Part shown: positions 45,452-57,538 of the stretch, piece after piece
Numbering within the stretch: position 1 is the first letter of the stretch
Layout: every line of letters begins with the position of its first letter
NCBI RefSeq assembly: GCF_000341085.1
Contig: NZ_ANBA01000009.1
Span: forward strand, 682,001 to 746,000
Direction: 5' to 3'
Length of the DNA stretch: 64,000 bases
Source: Nocardiopsis ganjiahuensis DSM 45031
Lineage (GTDB): Bacteria > Actinomycetota > Actinomycetes > Streptosporangiales > Streptosporangiaceae
Program-made: the position numbers and the translations under genes
The notes under the pieces: model-generated
Told to the model about the DNA's origin: nothing
The model's input: the letters and a program-made list of their open reading frames with translations, nothing else
Database searches by the model: none

Positions 45452-47344
45452 CTACATACCGCCGGAGTCGGACTCCTGGAGGGCGCGTTTCTGCTGGCCG
45501 AGCTGCATGAGCTCGACGAAGATCCGATTGTATTCCTCCGGCTGAGCGATCTGGTCGATCCGGTGCAGCTCGGATTTGAGGTTTGACTCGCGCCGATTGA
45601 TGGAATGAGTCCTGATTGTGCTCAGCATTTGTTGGGCGAAATGCTCGTCAAGTTCTCCATAGAACTCGATCTCCTCTACACCCAGGCGCGTGACGAAATC
45701 GCGTTGAGCGTCATTCGGCGCCGCGTCACGCAGGGTGAGCGCCCAGCTCTCCGGGTCGGTCACGTTCGCGATCCCGCCCTGCGCGCGGATGAGCTGGAGC
45801 ACGGCGCGGTGCTGCGGAACGGTGAAGTCCTCGTCGGTGAGGGTGTCGAAGCCCCGGGCCAGGTTCGGGTGCTTGACCGCGACCTTGAGCGCCTGGCGCT
45901 CCCGCTGGACCGAGGGGTCGCGCAGGTCGTAGGGGGCGGACTGGGCGTCCGGTGTGGGCGCCGGCCGGTCCTGGGGCCGGTCCGCCGCCCTCGTCGTGCC
46001 CTGCGACCCGCCGCGGCGCATGTGCTGGCGGACGCGGCGCAGCACGAACGACTCGTCCATGAGCCCGAGCCAGCGGTCGAGGTTCTTGCCGTAGTCCAGG
46101 CGGACGCCCTCGTCACGGATGCTGGCCACCACGGGCGCGGCTGCGTCCAGGGCGGCGATGCGCCCCTCGGCGCTGGACAGGTCGTAGCCCTCGATGATGT
46201 TGCGGATCATGAACTTGTACAGCGGTGTGGCGCCCTCGACCAGGTCGACCACGGCCTGCGGGCCCTGCTGGAGCCGCAGGTCGCAGGGGTCGAGCCCGTC
46301 CGGTTGGACGGCGACCAGGGTCTCGGAGGTGAATCCGTGCTCCTCGGCGAAGGCGCGCACTGCGGCCTTCTGCCCGGCCTTGTCGCCGTCGAAGGTGAAC
46401 ACGACCTTGCTGCCCTGGTTGGAGCGGCCCAGCAGCATCCGGCGCAGGATCTTGAGGTGGTCCTCACCGAACGACGTTCCGCAGGTGGCGACGGCCGTGG
46501 TCACCCCGGCCTCGTGGCAGGCCATGACGTCGGTGTACCCCTCGACGATGACCGCCTTGCCCTGCCGGGAGATCTCCCGTTTGGCCAGGTCCAGTCCGTA
46601 GAGCAGGCGCCCCTTGTGGAAGATGGGACTTTCGGGGGAGTTGAGGTACTTGGGTCCGTCCTCCGCCGGATCGAGCTTGCGCGCGCCGAACCCGACGACC
46701 TCGCCGGTGACCTCGCGCACCGGCCAGAGCAGCCGGTTCCGGAACCGGTCGTAGGCGCCGCGCCGCCCCTGGCTGGCCAGTCCGCCCTCGATGATCTCGG
46801 CGTCGGTGAAACCCTTGCGGCGCAGGTGGTCGGTGAGGTTCTGCCAGCCCGCGGGCGCGAAACCCATCCCGAACTGCTCGGCGTGGACCCGGCTGAAGCC
46901 CCGCTCGCTCAGGAACCGGCGCCCGGTGACCGCCTCGGGGGACAGGAGCTGTTCGGAGTAGAACTCGGCCGCGGCCCTGTGCGCGTCCAGCAGGCGCTGC
47001 CGCTTGCCCTCGTCCCTGCGGGAGGTGCTGCGCCCGCCCTCCTCGTACCGGAGCACGATCCCGGTCTGCCGCGCCAGCGACTCGACCGCCTCGGTGAAGC
47101 TGAGGCTGTCGATCTGCTGCACGAAGGAGATGACGTCCCCGCCCTCCCCGCAGCCGAAGCAGTAGTACAAGTTCTTGGCGGGGGTGACGTTGAAGGAGGG
47201 GGACTTCTCGTCGTGGAAGGGGCACAGCCCCTTGAGCGAGCCTCCGCCTGCGTTGCGCAGCTGGAGGTACTCGCCGATCACGTCAGCGATGGGGGTGCGC
47301 TCGCGCACGAGGGCGATGTCTTCGTCTTTGATCCGGCCTGCCAC
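45452..47344 (-). CDS. dnaG: DNA primase
   Basis: This 630-residue protein has the CHC2 zinc ribbon (CPFHDEKSPSFNV; YYCFGCGEGGD), the catalytic core with Toprim motifs VIVEGYTDVM and VFTFDGDKAG, and a C-terminal DnaB-binding helical domain from ~residue 450. It makes RNA primers for the replication fork. GTG 47344 is chosen because it directly precedes AGRIKDEDIALVRERT, the usual N-terminus. It is upstream of the sigma gene. Confidence 0.97.
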   Translation of the reverse strand: MAGRIKDEDIALVRERTPIADVIGEYLQLRNAGGGSLKGLCPFHDEKSPSFNVTPAKNLYYCFGCGEGGDVISFVQQIDSLSFTEAVESLARQTGIVLRYEEGGRSTSRRDEGKRQRLLDAHRAAAEFYSEQLLSPEAVTGRRFLSERGFSRVHAEQFGMGFAPAGWQNLTDHLRRKGFTDAEIIEGGLASQGRRGAYDRFRNRLLWPVREVTGEVVGFGARKLDPAEDGPKYLNSPESPIFHKGRLLYGLDLAKREISRQGKAVIVEGYTDVMACHEAGVTTAVATCGTSFGEDHLKILRRMLLGRSNQGSKVVFTFDGDKAGQKAAVRAFAEEHGFTSETLVAVQPDGLDPCDLRLQQGPQAVVDLVEGATPLYKFMIRNIIEGYDLSSAEGRIAALDAAAPVVASIRDEGVRLDYGKNLDRWLGLMDESFVLRRVRQHMRRGGSQGTTRAADRPQDRPAPTPDAQSAPYDLRDPSVQRERQALKVAVKHPNLARGFDTLTDEDFTVPQHRAVLQLIRAQGGIANVTDPESWALTLRDAAPNDAQRDFVTRLGVEEIEFYGELDEHFAQQMLSTIRTHSINRRESNLKSELHRIDQIAQPEEYNRIFVELMQLGQQKRALQESDSGGM

Positions 47345-47498
47345 GGTTTCCAGCGTAGTTCGCCCCGAGGGCCTTCCGGCCACCGTCCACAGGCCGGGCT
47401 TCCCCTCGGAGACACCTGCCGGACACCTGAGCGTCGGCTGCGAGCTGGGGCCGGGTGCCACCGTGGAGGATCATTTCCTGCCCAGGAGGTCCTTTCCG

Positions 47499-48674
47499 GT
47501 GCGAGATCGCCCCCTGTCTCACGAATCCGGCCGAAGATGGGTCCTGCTGCTCGGCGTGACCGTGATCATCGCCCTGCTCGCGGTGCTCGGCGTCGTCGTG
47601 GTGAACCGGTTCGGCGGGGCCGGGGAGCCGGTGGCGGTCGAGGGGATCGTGGGCTCGGAGAAGGTGGCGCTCTTCGAGGACGAACGGGTCCGGGCGCGGT
47701 TCGCCGAACTGGGGTTCGACGTGCGGGTGCGGCCGCGCGGTTCACGGCTGCTGGCCGAGGGCGCCGACGAGGCGGACTTCGTCTCCCCCGGTTCGGCGTC
47801 CGCCTCCGAGCACGTGCGCGAGCTCCACGGGGTCACCACTGAGTACCAGCCGTTCAGCACGCCCATGGTGCTGCTCAGCCACGGGCCCGTGGCGGAGGCG
47901 CTGGAAGGGGCCGAGGTCGCCTCCCGGAAGGAGGACGGCACGTGGTCCTTCGACCTGGCCGCCTACCTGGACCTGGCCGGGGAACGGACCCGCTGGCGGG
48001 ACCTGCCCGGTAATTCGGTGAGCTCCGGCAACCGCAACGAGGTACTGGTCCGCACCACCGACCCGCGTACCTCGAACTCGGCCGCGATGTACGTGGTGGT
48101 CCTGTCCTACCTGCTCAACGACGAGGAGGTCGTGCCGCCCGGCGACGTGGACGGAGAGCTGTCCGCGACCCTGTCCCGGCTGTTCCTGGCCCAGGGGCAG
48201 CCGCCCGAGTCCTCCCAGCAGCCCTTCGAGCAGTACCGGGACCTGGGCGCCGGGCACACCCCGCTGCTGTGGGCCTACGAGTCGCAGTACGTGTACGCGG
48301 CGGTGGCGGGTCCGCCGCCGCCCGAGGACGCCGTGCTGATGTATCCGGAGCCGACCGTGTACTCCACGCACACGGTGGTGCCGTTCACCGATACCGGGGA
48401 CGAGGTGGGTCGCCTGCTCACCGAGGACCCCGAGCTCCGTGACCTGATCGCCGAGCACGGTTACCGCACCGACGACACCGCCCACTTCCGCGACCTGGTC
48501 GACGAACACGGCCTGCCCGTGCGCGTCCAGGTCGACGACGTGGTGCACTCCCCCACCTACGAGGCCCTGGAGGCTCTCCTGAACGACATCGAGGGTTCCT
48601 ACGAGAGCACGGGCATGGCTCCGCCCGTCGAGGAGGACGGCCGGACCGGGCGTCGGGGCGGGGGCCGGGAATGA
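47499..48674 (+). CDS. Anchored substrate-binding-type extracytoplasmic protein
   Basis: This 391-residue protein starts at GTG 47499, 9 bases after AGGAGG. One N-terminal helix (WVLLLGVTVIIALLAVLGVVVV) anchors it outside the membrane. The rest resembles a type II periplasmic-binding fold: VAVEGIVGSEKVALFEDERV at the start, NRNEVLVRTTDPRTSNSAAMYVV in the hinge region, VYSTHTVVPFTDTGDEVGRLL later. No lipobox. It overlaps the VWA protein gene by ATGA, so both act together. The ligand is unknown. Confidence 0.75.
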   Translation: MRDRPLSHESGRRWVLLLGVTVIIALLAVLGVVVVNRFGGAGEPVAVEGIVGSEKVALFEDERVRARFAELGFDVRVRPRGSRLLAEGADEADFVSPGSASASEHVRELHGVTTEYQPFSTPMVLLSHGPVAEALEGAEVASRKEDGTWSFDLAAYLDLAGERTRWRDLPGNSVSSGNRNEVLVRTTDPRTSNSAAMYVVVLSYLLNDEEVVPPGDVDGELSATLSRLFLAQGQPPESSQQPFEQYRDLGAGHTPLLWAYESQYVYAAVAGPPPPEDAVLMYPEPTVYSTHTVVPFTDTGDEVGRLLTEDPELRDLIAEHGYRTDDTAHFRDLVDEHGLPVRVQVDDVVHSPTYEALEALLNDIEGSYESTGMAPPVEEDGRTGRRGGGRE

Positions 48675-50296
48675 GGGTCCGTGCGTGGGGTGCCGCCCTG
48701 GCGGTCCTGGTGCTGGCCTCTGCGTGCACCGCCGAGGGCGGGGGCGGCGTCTTCGGCGGGGACCGCACGCTGCGGGTACTGGCCGGGAGCGAACTCGCCG
48801 ACATGGAGGAGGTGCTGGCCGCCTCCGCGGAGCGGACCGGGGTGCGGCTGGAACTGGAGTACACCGGCACCCTGGACGGGACCGAGCGGATCGCCGCCGC
48901 GGGGGACGCAGGTGTGGCGTCCGAGGGCGGGGAGCCCTTCGACGCGGTCTGGTTCCCCTCCAACCGCTACCTGCACCTGGTGGACCAGGAGCGTTCCCTC
49001 GTGGACGCCGAGACCTCCGTGATGGTGTCCCCGGTGGTGTTCGGTGTGGTCGAGTCGCGCGCCGAGGAGCTCGGCTGGACCGACGACGACCTGGTGCGCG
49101 GCGTGACCTGGGGGGACGTGGCCGAGGCGGTGTCCGAGGAGGGTCTGACCTACGGGATGTCCAACCCGGCGGCGTCCAACTCGGGGTTCTCCGCGCTGAT
49201 CGGGGCGGCCTCGGCGATGGCCGACACGGGCGCGGCTCTGGAGGCCGGTGACGTGGAGCGGGTCGGCCCGGAGCTGGCGGAGTTCTTCTCCGGGCAGGAG
49301 ATGACGGCGGGTTCGTCCGGCTGGCTGATGGAGGAGTTCGCCCGCCGCCAGGAGCGCGGGGGCGCCGCCGTGGACGGCGTGGTCAACTACGAGTCGGTAC
49401 TGATGTCGCACGCCGCCTCGGGTGAGGGCCGACCGCTGGCCCTGGTGTACCCCGAGGACGGTGTGGTGACCGCCGACTACCCGTTGACGCTGTTGGCGGG
49501 CGCCTCGGACGAGGCCGCGGCGGACTACGAGGAGGTGGTGGCGGACCTGCTGGGCGCCGAGGCGCAGAGCGACATCGTCGAGCGCACCTTCCGGCGCCCG
49601 GTCTCCGCCGAGGTGGCCGCCGAGGACTTCCCGGACCTGGTGGAACTGCCGTTCCCGGCACGGCGCGAGGTGGTGGACGACCTGGTCGCCGCCTACTTCG
49701 CCGAACTGCGCCGCCCCTCGCGCACGGTGTACGTGCTGGACGTGTCGGGGTCCATGGAGGGGCAGAGGATCGGGGACCTGCGGACGGCGCTGGTGGCGCT
49801 GACCGGTGCCGACGAGGGGTCCCTGTCCGAGCGGGCACAGCTCTTCCAGGACCGTGAGGAGGTGACCCTGCTGCCGTTCTCCACCGAGCCCTGGGAGCCG
49901 AGCACGTTCGTCCTGGAGCCGGGTTCCTCCGATGGGGCCCGGGCCGACCTGGCCGCCGAGGTGGCGGCGCTGGAGGCCGGAGGGGAGACCGCCGCCTACG
50001 ACGCCGTGGCCGAGGCGTTCTCGCTGTTGGCGAAGGGCGGGGGCGACGACCACCTGATGTCGGTGGTGCTGATGACCGACGGCGAGGTCAACCAGGGCGC
50101 CGGCCTGGACGAGCTGGTGGGCGAGATGGCCGACCTGCCGTCGGAGGTGGCGTCGGTGCCGGTGTACCCGGTGCTGTTCGGGGAGGGCAACGGCGAGGAG
50201 ATGGAGACCCTGGCCCTGGTGTCGGGCGGGCGGGTCTTCGACGCCCGGCAGATGGAACTGGAGCGGATCTTCCGGGAGATCCGCGGCTACCAGTGA
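48671..50296 (+). CDS. Lipoprotein with solute-binding domain fused to a VWA domain
   Basis: This 541-residue protein has a signal peptide ending in the lipobox LASAC (Cys19 lipidated). Residues ~30-340 form a binding-protein-like domain (LRVLAGSELADMEEVL; GMSNPAASNSGFSALIGAAS). Residues ~355-541 form a von Willebrand A domain with an intact MIDAS (VYVLDVSGSMEG; LMTDGE). The fusion implies metal-dependent adhesion or scaffolding outside the membrane. Together with the preceding gene it forms a two-protein surface system. No ABC permease or ATPase is nearby, so transport is doubtful. Confidence 0.85.
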   Translation: MRVRAWGAALAVLVLASACTAEGGGGVFGGDRTLRVLAGSELADMEEVLAASAERTGVRLELEYTGTLDGTERIAAAGDAGVASEGGEPFDAVWFPSNRYLHLVDQERSLVDAETSVMVSPVVFGVVESRAEELGWTDDDLVRGVTWGDVAEAVSEEGLTYGMSNPAASNSGFSALIGAASAMADTGAALEAGDVERVGPELAEFFSGQEMTAGSSGWLMEEFARRQERGGAAVDGVVNYESVLMSHAASGEGRPLALVYPEDGVVTADYPLTLLAGASDEAAADYEEVVADLLGAEAQSDIVERTFRRPVSAEVAAEDFPDLVELPFPARREVVDDLVAAYFAELRRPSRTVYVLDVSGSMEGQRIGDLRTALVALTGADEGSLSERAQLFQDREEVTLLPFSTEPWEPSTFVLEPGSSDGARADLAAEVAALEAGGETAAYDAVAEAFSLLAKGGGDDHLMSVVLMTDGEVNQGAGLDELVGEMADLPSEVASVPVYPVLFGEGNGEEMETLALVSGGRVFDARQMELERIFREIRGYQ

Positions 50297-50331
50297 GCCG
50301 GCCCCCAGCGCGCCCCTCTCAGAGATGATCC

Positions 50332-50375
50332 TGCCACCAGGGGCGGTTCCGGCGCCGAACGCGCCCCTGGTGGCA
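50332..50375. terminator. Bidirectional hairpin
   Basis: TGCCACCAGGGGCG (50332-50345) and CGCCCCTGGTGGCA (50362-50375) form a perfect 14-bp stem between the VWA gene and the convergent LacI gene. Confidence 0.8.
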
Positions 50376-50401
50376 AGTTCACGGGGGTGAGGCCTCCTGG
50401 G

Positions 50402-51505
50402 TCACACCCGGGACGTCGGCGGTCGTTCCGCCTGACGAAGGCGGCGCACGGGCGGCGGGCCGGTGCTCTGCCGGACGAGGAGGCGGGTCGGCAGGAGCGG
50501 GGCGGCGCCGGCCCGGAGCCCCCGGTCCTCCGTCGTCGCGGAGCCGTTCTCCGCCTGCTCCCGCGCCCCGGCCAGGAGCAGGCGGACCGCTGCCCCGCCG
50601 AGTTCGGCGGGGTCGGCGCCGACCGTGGTCAGGGCCGGGCAGAGGTGAGCGGAATCGGGTCGCTCGCCGAACCCGGCGACGCTGACCTGGCCGGGAACGC
50701 ACAGCCCGGACTCCGCGAGCGCCTGCAGCAGGCCGAGGGCGATGTGGTCGTCCGCGGCCAGCACCGCCGTGACCTCCTCCCCCGCGGCTCGGCGGTGCGC
50801 CAGCGCCAGGCCCGCGGCACGGCCTCCCCCGGGTCCGGGCTCGGTGACGGCCTCCGGTTCGGGCACGGGCGCCCCGGCCGCCCGGAGGGCCCGGCGCCAC
50901 CCCTCGCTACGGGCCGCGTGGCTCGGGGTGCCCCCTGCCACGTGGTGCACGGTGCGGTGGCCCAGGTCGAGGAGGTGCCGGGTCAGCGTGTCGGCGGCGC
51001 CGCGGTGGTCGATCCCCACCGTCATGACGGCGGGGCCGAGCGAGGCGGTGCGGGCGGGGTCGCCGTCGACCACGACGGTCGCCGGTCCGTTGAGGGCGGC
51101 CAGCTCCGCCTCCTGGCCGGGGACCATGGCCACGCAGCCCTCCGGAGCGTGACCGAGCAGGCGTTCGGCGACGGTGTACAGGTCCCCGGGTGCGGCCCCG
51201 GCGAAAAGGAGCGTGCGGCCGGCGGCGCGCAGGGCGCGTTCGACCCCGACCAGGGCGCGGACGGTGTCCGGGTGGTCGGGGGCGGTGGTGAGGACGCCGA
51301 CCAGCCCGGAGCGGCGGGTGACCAGGGCGCGAGCCGAGAAGTTGCGCCGGTAGCCGAGCTCGGCGACGGCGGCGCGCACGCGGGCCTCGGTCTCGGGGCG
51401 CACCCCGGGGTGGGCGTTGAGGACACGCGAGACGGTCTGGTGCGAGACCTCCGCGATCCGGGCGACGTCCGCCATCACCGGGATGCGGCCACCGTTCGCG
51501 GGCAA
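50402..51505 (-). CDS. LacI-family transcriptional regulator
   Basis: This 367-residue protein has the LacI HTH at the N-terminus (VMADVARIAEVSHQTVSRVLNAHPGV) and a sugar-binding-like effector domain (VGVLTTAPDHPDTVRALVG; VTAVLAADDHIALGLLQAL; VSVAGFGERPDSAHLCPALTTV). The TTG at 51505 is chosen because GGAGG lies 5 bases before it; the ATG at 51475 would start inside the HTH. A poorly conserved Pro/Arg-rich tail ends the protein. It is downstream of dgt on the same strand, with a palindrome at 51547-51562 that could be its own operator. Confidence 0.88.
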   Translation of the reverse strand: MPANGGRIPVMADVARIAEVSHQTVSRVLNAHPGVRPETEARVRAAVAELGYRRNFSARALVTRRSGLVGVLTTAPDHPDTVRALVGVERALRAAGRTLLFAGAAPGDLYTVAERLLGHAPEGCVAMVPGQEAELAALNGPATVVVDGDPARTASLGPAVMTVGIDHRGAADTLTRHLLDLGHRTVHHVAGGTPSHAARSEGWRRALRAAGAPVPEPEAVTEPGPGGGRAAGLALAHRRAAGEEVTAVLAADDHIALGLLQALAESGLCVPGQVSVAGFGERPDSAHLCPALTTVGADPAELGGAAVRLLLAGAREQAENGSATTEDRGLRAGAAPLLPTRLLVRQSTGPPPVRRLRQAERPPTSRV

Positions 51506-51546
51506 GGGAACCTCCGGGGCGGGACGACCATGTGACGTGCGCAACA

Positions 51547-51562
51547 GTGTTGGTGTCAACAC
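51547..51562. promoter_or_regulatory. Palindrome upstream of the LacI gene
   Basis: GTGTTG-GTGT-CAACAC is a 16-base inverted repeat located 42-57 bases before the LacI start. Its size and symmetry fit a LacI-family operator, and autoregulation is the simplest reading. Confidence 0.55.
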
Positions 51563-51627
51563 GACGGACGTCAAGGGGTCCGCCGCCCGGACCTCCCCGG
51601 ATCAGGGGCGTCGGCGGCGGCGCCCGC

Positions 51628-52896
51628 TCAGCGGAGGAGCTGGGCGTGCAGCGCGGTGGCGGAGGTGTCGGTGAGGGAGGCGACCTGGTCGACGACGGCG
51701 CGCAGGGCCGCTGCGTCGTCGGGGGCGTTCTCGAAGGCGGCGCGGAACTGGGGGTCCAGGGCCCCGGGCGCACCGAGCCGCAGGGCGCCGACCAGTTCGG
51801 TGATGGTGCGGCGTTCCTGGGCCTGGTAGATCCGGGCCTCCTCGCGGGACATCACGAAGTGCGCGGCCACCGCCTTGAGCAGGGCGCACTCCAGGAGGGC
51901 GCGACGCGGCAGGACGAGGTCGGCGCGGTAGCGGGTGAGGCGGCCGGGGCCGTGGGCGCGGCGGGTGGCGCGCTCGGCGGCCCGGCAGAACCGGCCGATG
52001 AGTTCGCTGGTGAGGTTCTTGAGCGCGGCGAGGGAGGCGAGGTCGCCGGTGAACTCGCTGGGCCAGACGGGTTCGGCGAGCAGCTCGGTGAAGACCTCGT
52101 CGAGTTCGGCCGGGTCGGCGTCGCAGTAGGAGGCGGCGGCGATACGGCAGACCTCGGCGCGCTGGCCGGGGTCGCGCAGGGCGGCCATGCTGACCAGTCC
52201 GGCGTGCAGGGCGTCCTCGACGTCGTGCACGGAGTAGGCGACGTCGTCGGCCCAGTCCATGACCTGCGCCTCGAAACAGGTCCGTCCGGCGGGTGCGCCC
52301 TCGCGCAGCCAGGCGAAGGCCTCGGTGTCGTCGGGGTAGCAGTTGAACTTGTGGGTGGGACCGCCCTCGCCCCGGCGCCACGGGTACTTGACGGTGGCGT
52401 CCAGGGTGGCCCGGGTGAGGTTGAGGCCCGCACTGCGGCCGTCGGAGTCGATGACCTTGCCCTCCAGGCGGATGAGCAGGCGCAGGCTCTGGGCGTTGCC
52501 CTCGAACCCCCCGCAGGCCGCGGCGGCCTCGTCCAGCGCGCGTTCGCCGTTGTGGCCGAAGGGCGGGTGGCCGAGGTCGTGGGACAGGCAGGCGGCCTCG
52601 ACGAGGTCGGGGTCGCAGCCCAGCGCCTGGCCGAGTTCGCGGCCGATCTGGGCGCACTCCAGGGAGTGGGTGAGCCGGGTGCGCGGGAAGTCGCTCACCC
52701 CGGGCTGGACGACCTGGGTCTTGGCGGCGAGCCTGCGCAGGGCGGAGCTGTGCAGGACACGGGCGCGGTCCCGTTCGAAGGGGCCGCGGCGCCTGCTCTT
52801 GCGCGATTCCCGGGAGAGGCGCTCGGTGTCGTGCGCGGTGTAGCCGTACCCGCCGTCCTCGCCGTGCGCGGCGTGCTCGCTAGGGGTGGTGGTCAT
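51628..52896 (-). CDS. dgt: Deoxyguanosinetriphosphate triphosphohydrolase-like protein
   Basis: This 422-residue HD-domain nucleotidase hydrolyses dGTP (and possibly other dNTPs) to the nucleoside plus triphosphate. Metal-binding and active-site segments are intact: [35 protein letters not shown], and [20 protein letters not shown] with the last Asp ligand. It has the usual length for type I dGTPase-like proteins in actinomycetes, where it normally lies next to dnaG. Here three other genes separate the two. Confidence 0.92.
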   Translation of the reverse strand: MTTTPSEHAAHGEDGGYGYTAHDTERLSRESRKSRRRGPFERDRARVLHSSALRRLAAKTQVVQPGVSDFPRTRLTHSLECAQIGRELGQALGCDPDLVEAACLSHDLGHPPFGHNGERALDEAAAACGGFEGNAQSLRLLIRLEGKVIDSDGRSAGLNLTRATLDATVKYPWRRGEGGPTHKFNCYPDDTEAFAWLREGAPAGRTCFEAQVMDWADDVAYSVHDVEDALHAGLVSMAALRDPGQRAEVCRIAAASYCDADPAELDEVFTELLAEPVWPSEFTGDLASLAALKNLTSELIGRFCRAAERATRRAHGPGRLTRYRADLVLPRRALLECALLKAVAAHFVMSREEARIYQAQERRTITELVGALRLGAPGALDPQFRAAFENAPDDAAALRAVVDQVASLTDTSATALHAQLLR

Positions 52897-52945
52897 GGCC
52901 CCGAGCCTACTTCCCGGCAGTGACAGAACGCGTCATCGGCCCTGA

Positions 52946-54034
52946 TCAGGCCGCGTTGACACGGATGTCGCTGCTGTCGTTGAAAATCCAGTAGTACCAG
53001 AGCGAGGCGGTTTCCCTCGTGATGTACCACAGCTGGGTCTTGCGTTCGATGACGGCGGGGCCGGAGCGCGAGGGCGAGGTGCCCGCCTCGATGCCGTGGT
53101 CGGCGGCCATGACCTTGGAGCGAAGGCTGTGCCAGGGGTCGGAGACGAGGATGGCGGTCTCCCACTCGTTCGTCTCGAACACCCCCTCGACGGCCTGGAA
53201 GCTCTGGAGGGTGTCGCTGCCCTCCTCCACCGCGATGACCTGGTCCGCGGGGACGCCCACCTCGACGAGCCAGTTCCGCCCGGCGGCGGCCTCGGTGAAG
53301 GCGTCGTCGGGCTGTTTTCCTCCGACGGTGACGATGTAGGGTGCCACGCCGTCCAGGTAGAGCACCTGGGCCTGGCGCAGGCGGGCCTCGAAGACGGGCG
53401 AGGGGACGCCGTTGTACTGGCTGGCGCCGAGGACGATGATGGCGTCGGAGGCGGTGCGGTCGTCCTGGCGTGCGGTGTACCAGACCATCCCCCAGGTGCC
53501 CGGGGGGATGGCCAGGGCGGTGAGCAGGACCAGCGCGATGATCCAGCGCAGGCGGAAGCGGCGGCGCTTGCGCCTGCTCCTGGTGGCTCCGGGCTCACGG
53601 GGAGGCGGCGTTCGGCGGCCGCGCCGGCGCCGTTCCCCGGCGCGCGGCTCCTCGGCCCGCTCGTCGAACCCCGGCTCGTCGAACCCCGGCTCCTCCACCT
53701 CGTCCCGGTGGAGGGGACGCTCGCCCCGGGTGCGCGGCAGCGGCCGGTCCCGGACGAACCTGCGGGTGAAGGCCGAGTCCTGGCCGTCGGGTGCGGAGCG
53801 GGTGAACTCACGCGTGTCGGCGGCGCCGTCGTCGCCGGGGAAGGCCTGGGTGAGACCGTCGTCGGACGGGGCCCGGGACCCCCTGGTGAACTCCCGGGTG
53901 GCCTCGGCGGTCGGGCCCGCGTCGGCGAACCCCTCACGGGAGAAGACCTGGGTGGCCTCGTTGTCAGCAGAGGCCGGAGTAGTGATGGGGTCCTCCCACG
54001 GCTCGTCGCCGCGACCGTCGCTGGCCGTTCGCAC
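52946..54034 (-). CDS. YdcF/SanA-like DUF218 membrane protein
   Basis: This 362-residue protein starts at GTG 54034 behind a strong GGAGGTGA. Residues 1-145 are a disordered, Glu/Arg/Pro-rich cytoplasmic region containing repeated TREFTR/AFTRRF-like units. A membrane helix (WIIALVLLTALAIPPGTWGM) leads into a DUF218 domain (IIVLGASQYNGVPSPVFEARLRQAQVLYLDG; TILVSDP-like ILVSDPWHSLRSKVMA). The DUF218 fold in E. coli affects envelope permeability. The long N-terminal extension is not part of the usual family. Confidence 0.82.
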   Translation of the reverse strand: MRTASDGRGDEPWEDPITTPASADNEATQVFSREGFADAGPTAEATREFTRGSRAPSDDGLTQAFPGDDGAADTREFTRSAPDGQDSAFTRRFVRDRPLPRTRGERPLHRDEVEEPGFDEPGFDERAEEPRAGERRRRGRRTPPPREPGATRSRRKRRRFRLRWIIALVLLTALAIPPGTWGMVWYTARQDDRTASDAIIVLGASQYNGVPSPVFEARLRQAQVLYLDGVAPYIVTVGGKQPDDAFTEAAAGRNWLVEVGVPADQVIAVEEGSDTLQSFQAVEGVFETNEWETAILVSDPWHSLRSKVMAADHGIEAGTSPSRSGPAVIERKTQLWYITRETASLWYYWIFNDSSDIRVNAA

Positions 54035-54404
54035 CGGCTCACCTCCGCTTTGTTGGGTTCGGGACGCGGTATCCCCAGTGGGACGCCCCCGGACCACCGC
54101 TGGTTCTCGCTCTCCCTGTCCCGGGGATTTCCCCGGCCGGGAAGGGACCATCGAAAAGGGAGGGGTCCGTGGACGTGGGACGAGCGGCTGGTCGTACCGG
54201 GGCTCAGCCTGTGGGGTGGCGGAATCGGGGTATGCGGGTGTGAGCCCGTACCGGCGATCCAGAATATATCACGAAAAGGTCACAGTCGACTTTCCGGTCG
54301 ACCTCCTCCGTGGTGTCCGATTCTAGTCTCCCCGGCCCCCTGGAACGCCGGTGGCGGCACCCCTTTCCCAGGAGCACCGCCGTACCGGTTCGGTCGGCCC
54401 GGAC
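54035..54404. other. Gene-free stretch between YdcF-like gene and ppdK
   Basis: 370 bases. An AT-rich AATATATC near 54265 could provide a -10 for the leftward YdcF-like gene. No coding frame is supported. No clear terminator for ppdK was found. Confidence 0.35.
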
Positions 54405-57098
<2,694 letters not shown>

Positions 57099-57538
57099 GG
57101 GGGTGCTCCCTCGTTCTCTCTCGGCGACGCGGCATCGGGTCGGCCCCTGTCTGGCGCGACTCTATCCACAGTCCGCAAAAGCGACCCTCCATGAACTACC
57201 GCTTTTCGGCATAGTGCCTGTTCAGAGGGCTTAATGAGGTCTATACCAATGGTTCAGTCAGAGCGCACGCACCCCACCAGCCGGGACAACGGCAGAGTGC
57301 CGCTGCGACGAACAACACTGCTGGTCAAAGGAGCTTGACCAGAGCCCGACAAGGGCAGACACAGGCCACCGCGGCCCGGAACCGGGAACACGACCAATCC
57401 CCCGCCGCACGCCCCCTTCGGGTGGGATTGTGCGGCGAGACACAGCATTACCAGCAGGTAACCTACGGCTCCGTAAGTTAGGCTTCGGAGTGTGGCCCGC
57501 CATCGAGCGGGGTCGCTGGACCAAAAGGGGTGCGAACG
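57099..57538. promoter_or_regulatory. Divergent ppdK/hemolysin III intergenic region with a dre-like site
   Basis: 440 bases without genes. GGTCTATACC (57238-57247) is a near palindrome close to the GGTCTAGACC core of DasR-type GntR operators. It lies ~140 bases before ppdK. Downstream is a GC-rich hairpin-prone stretch at 57300-57450. AAAAGGGG (57523-57530) is the ribosome site for the hemolysin III gene. Confidence 0.45.
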
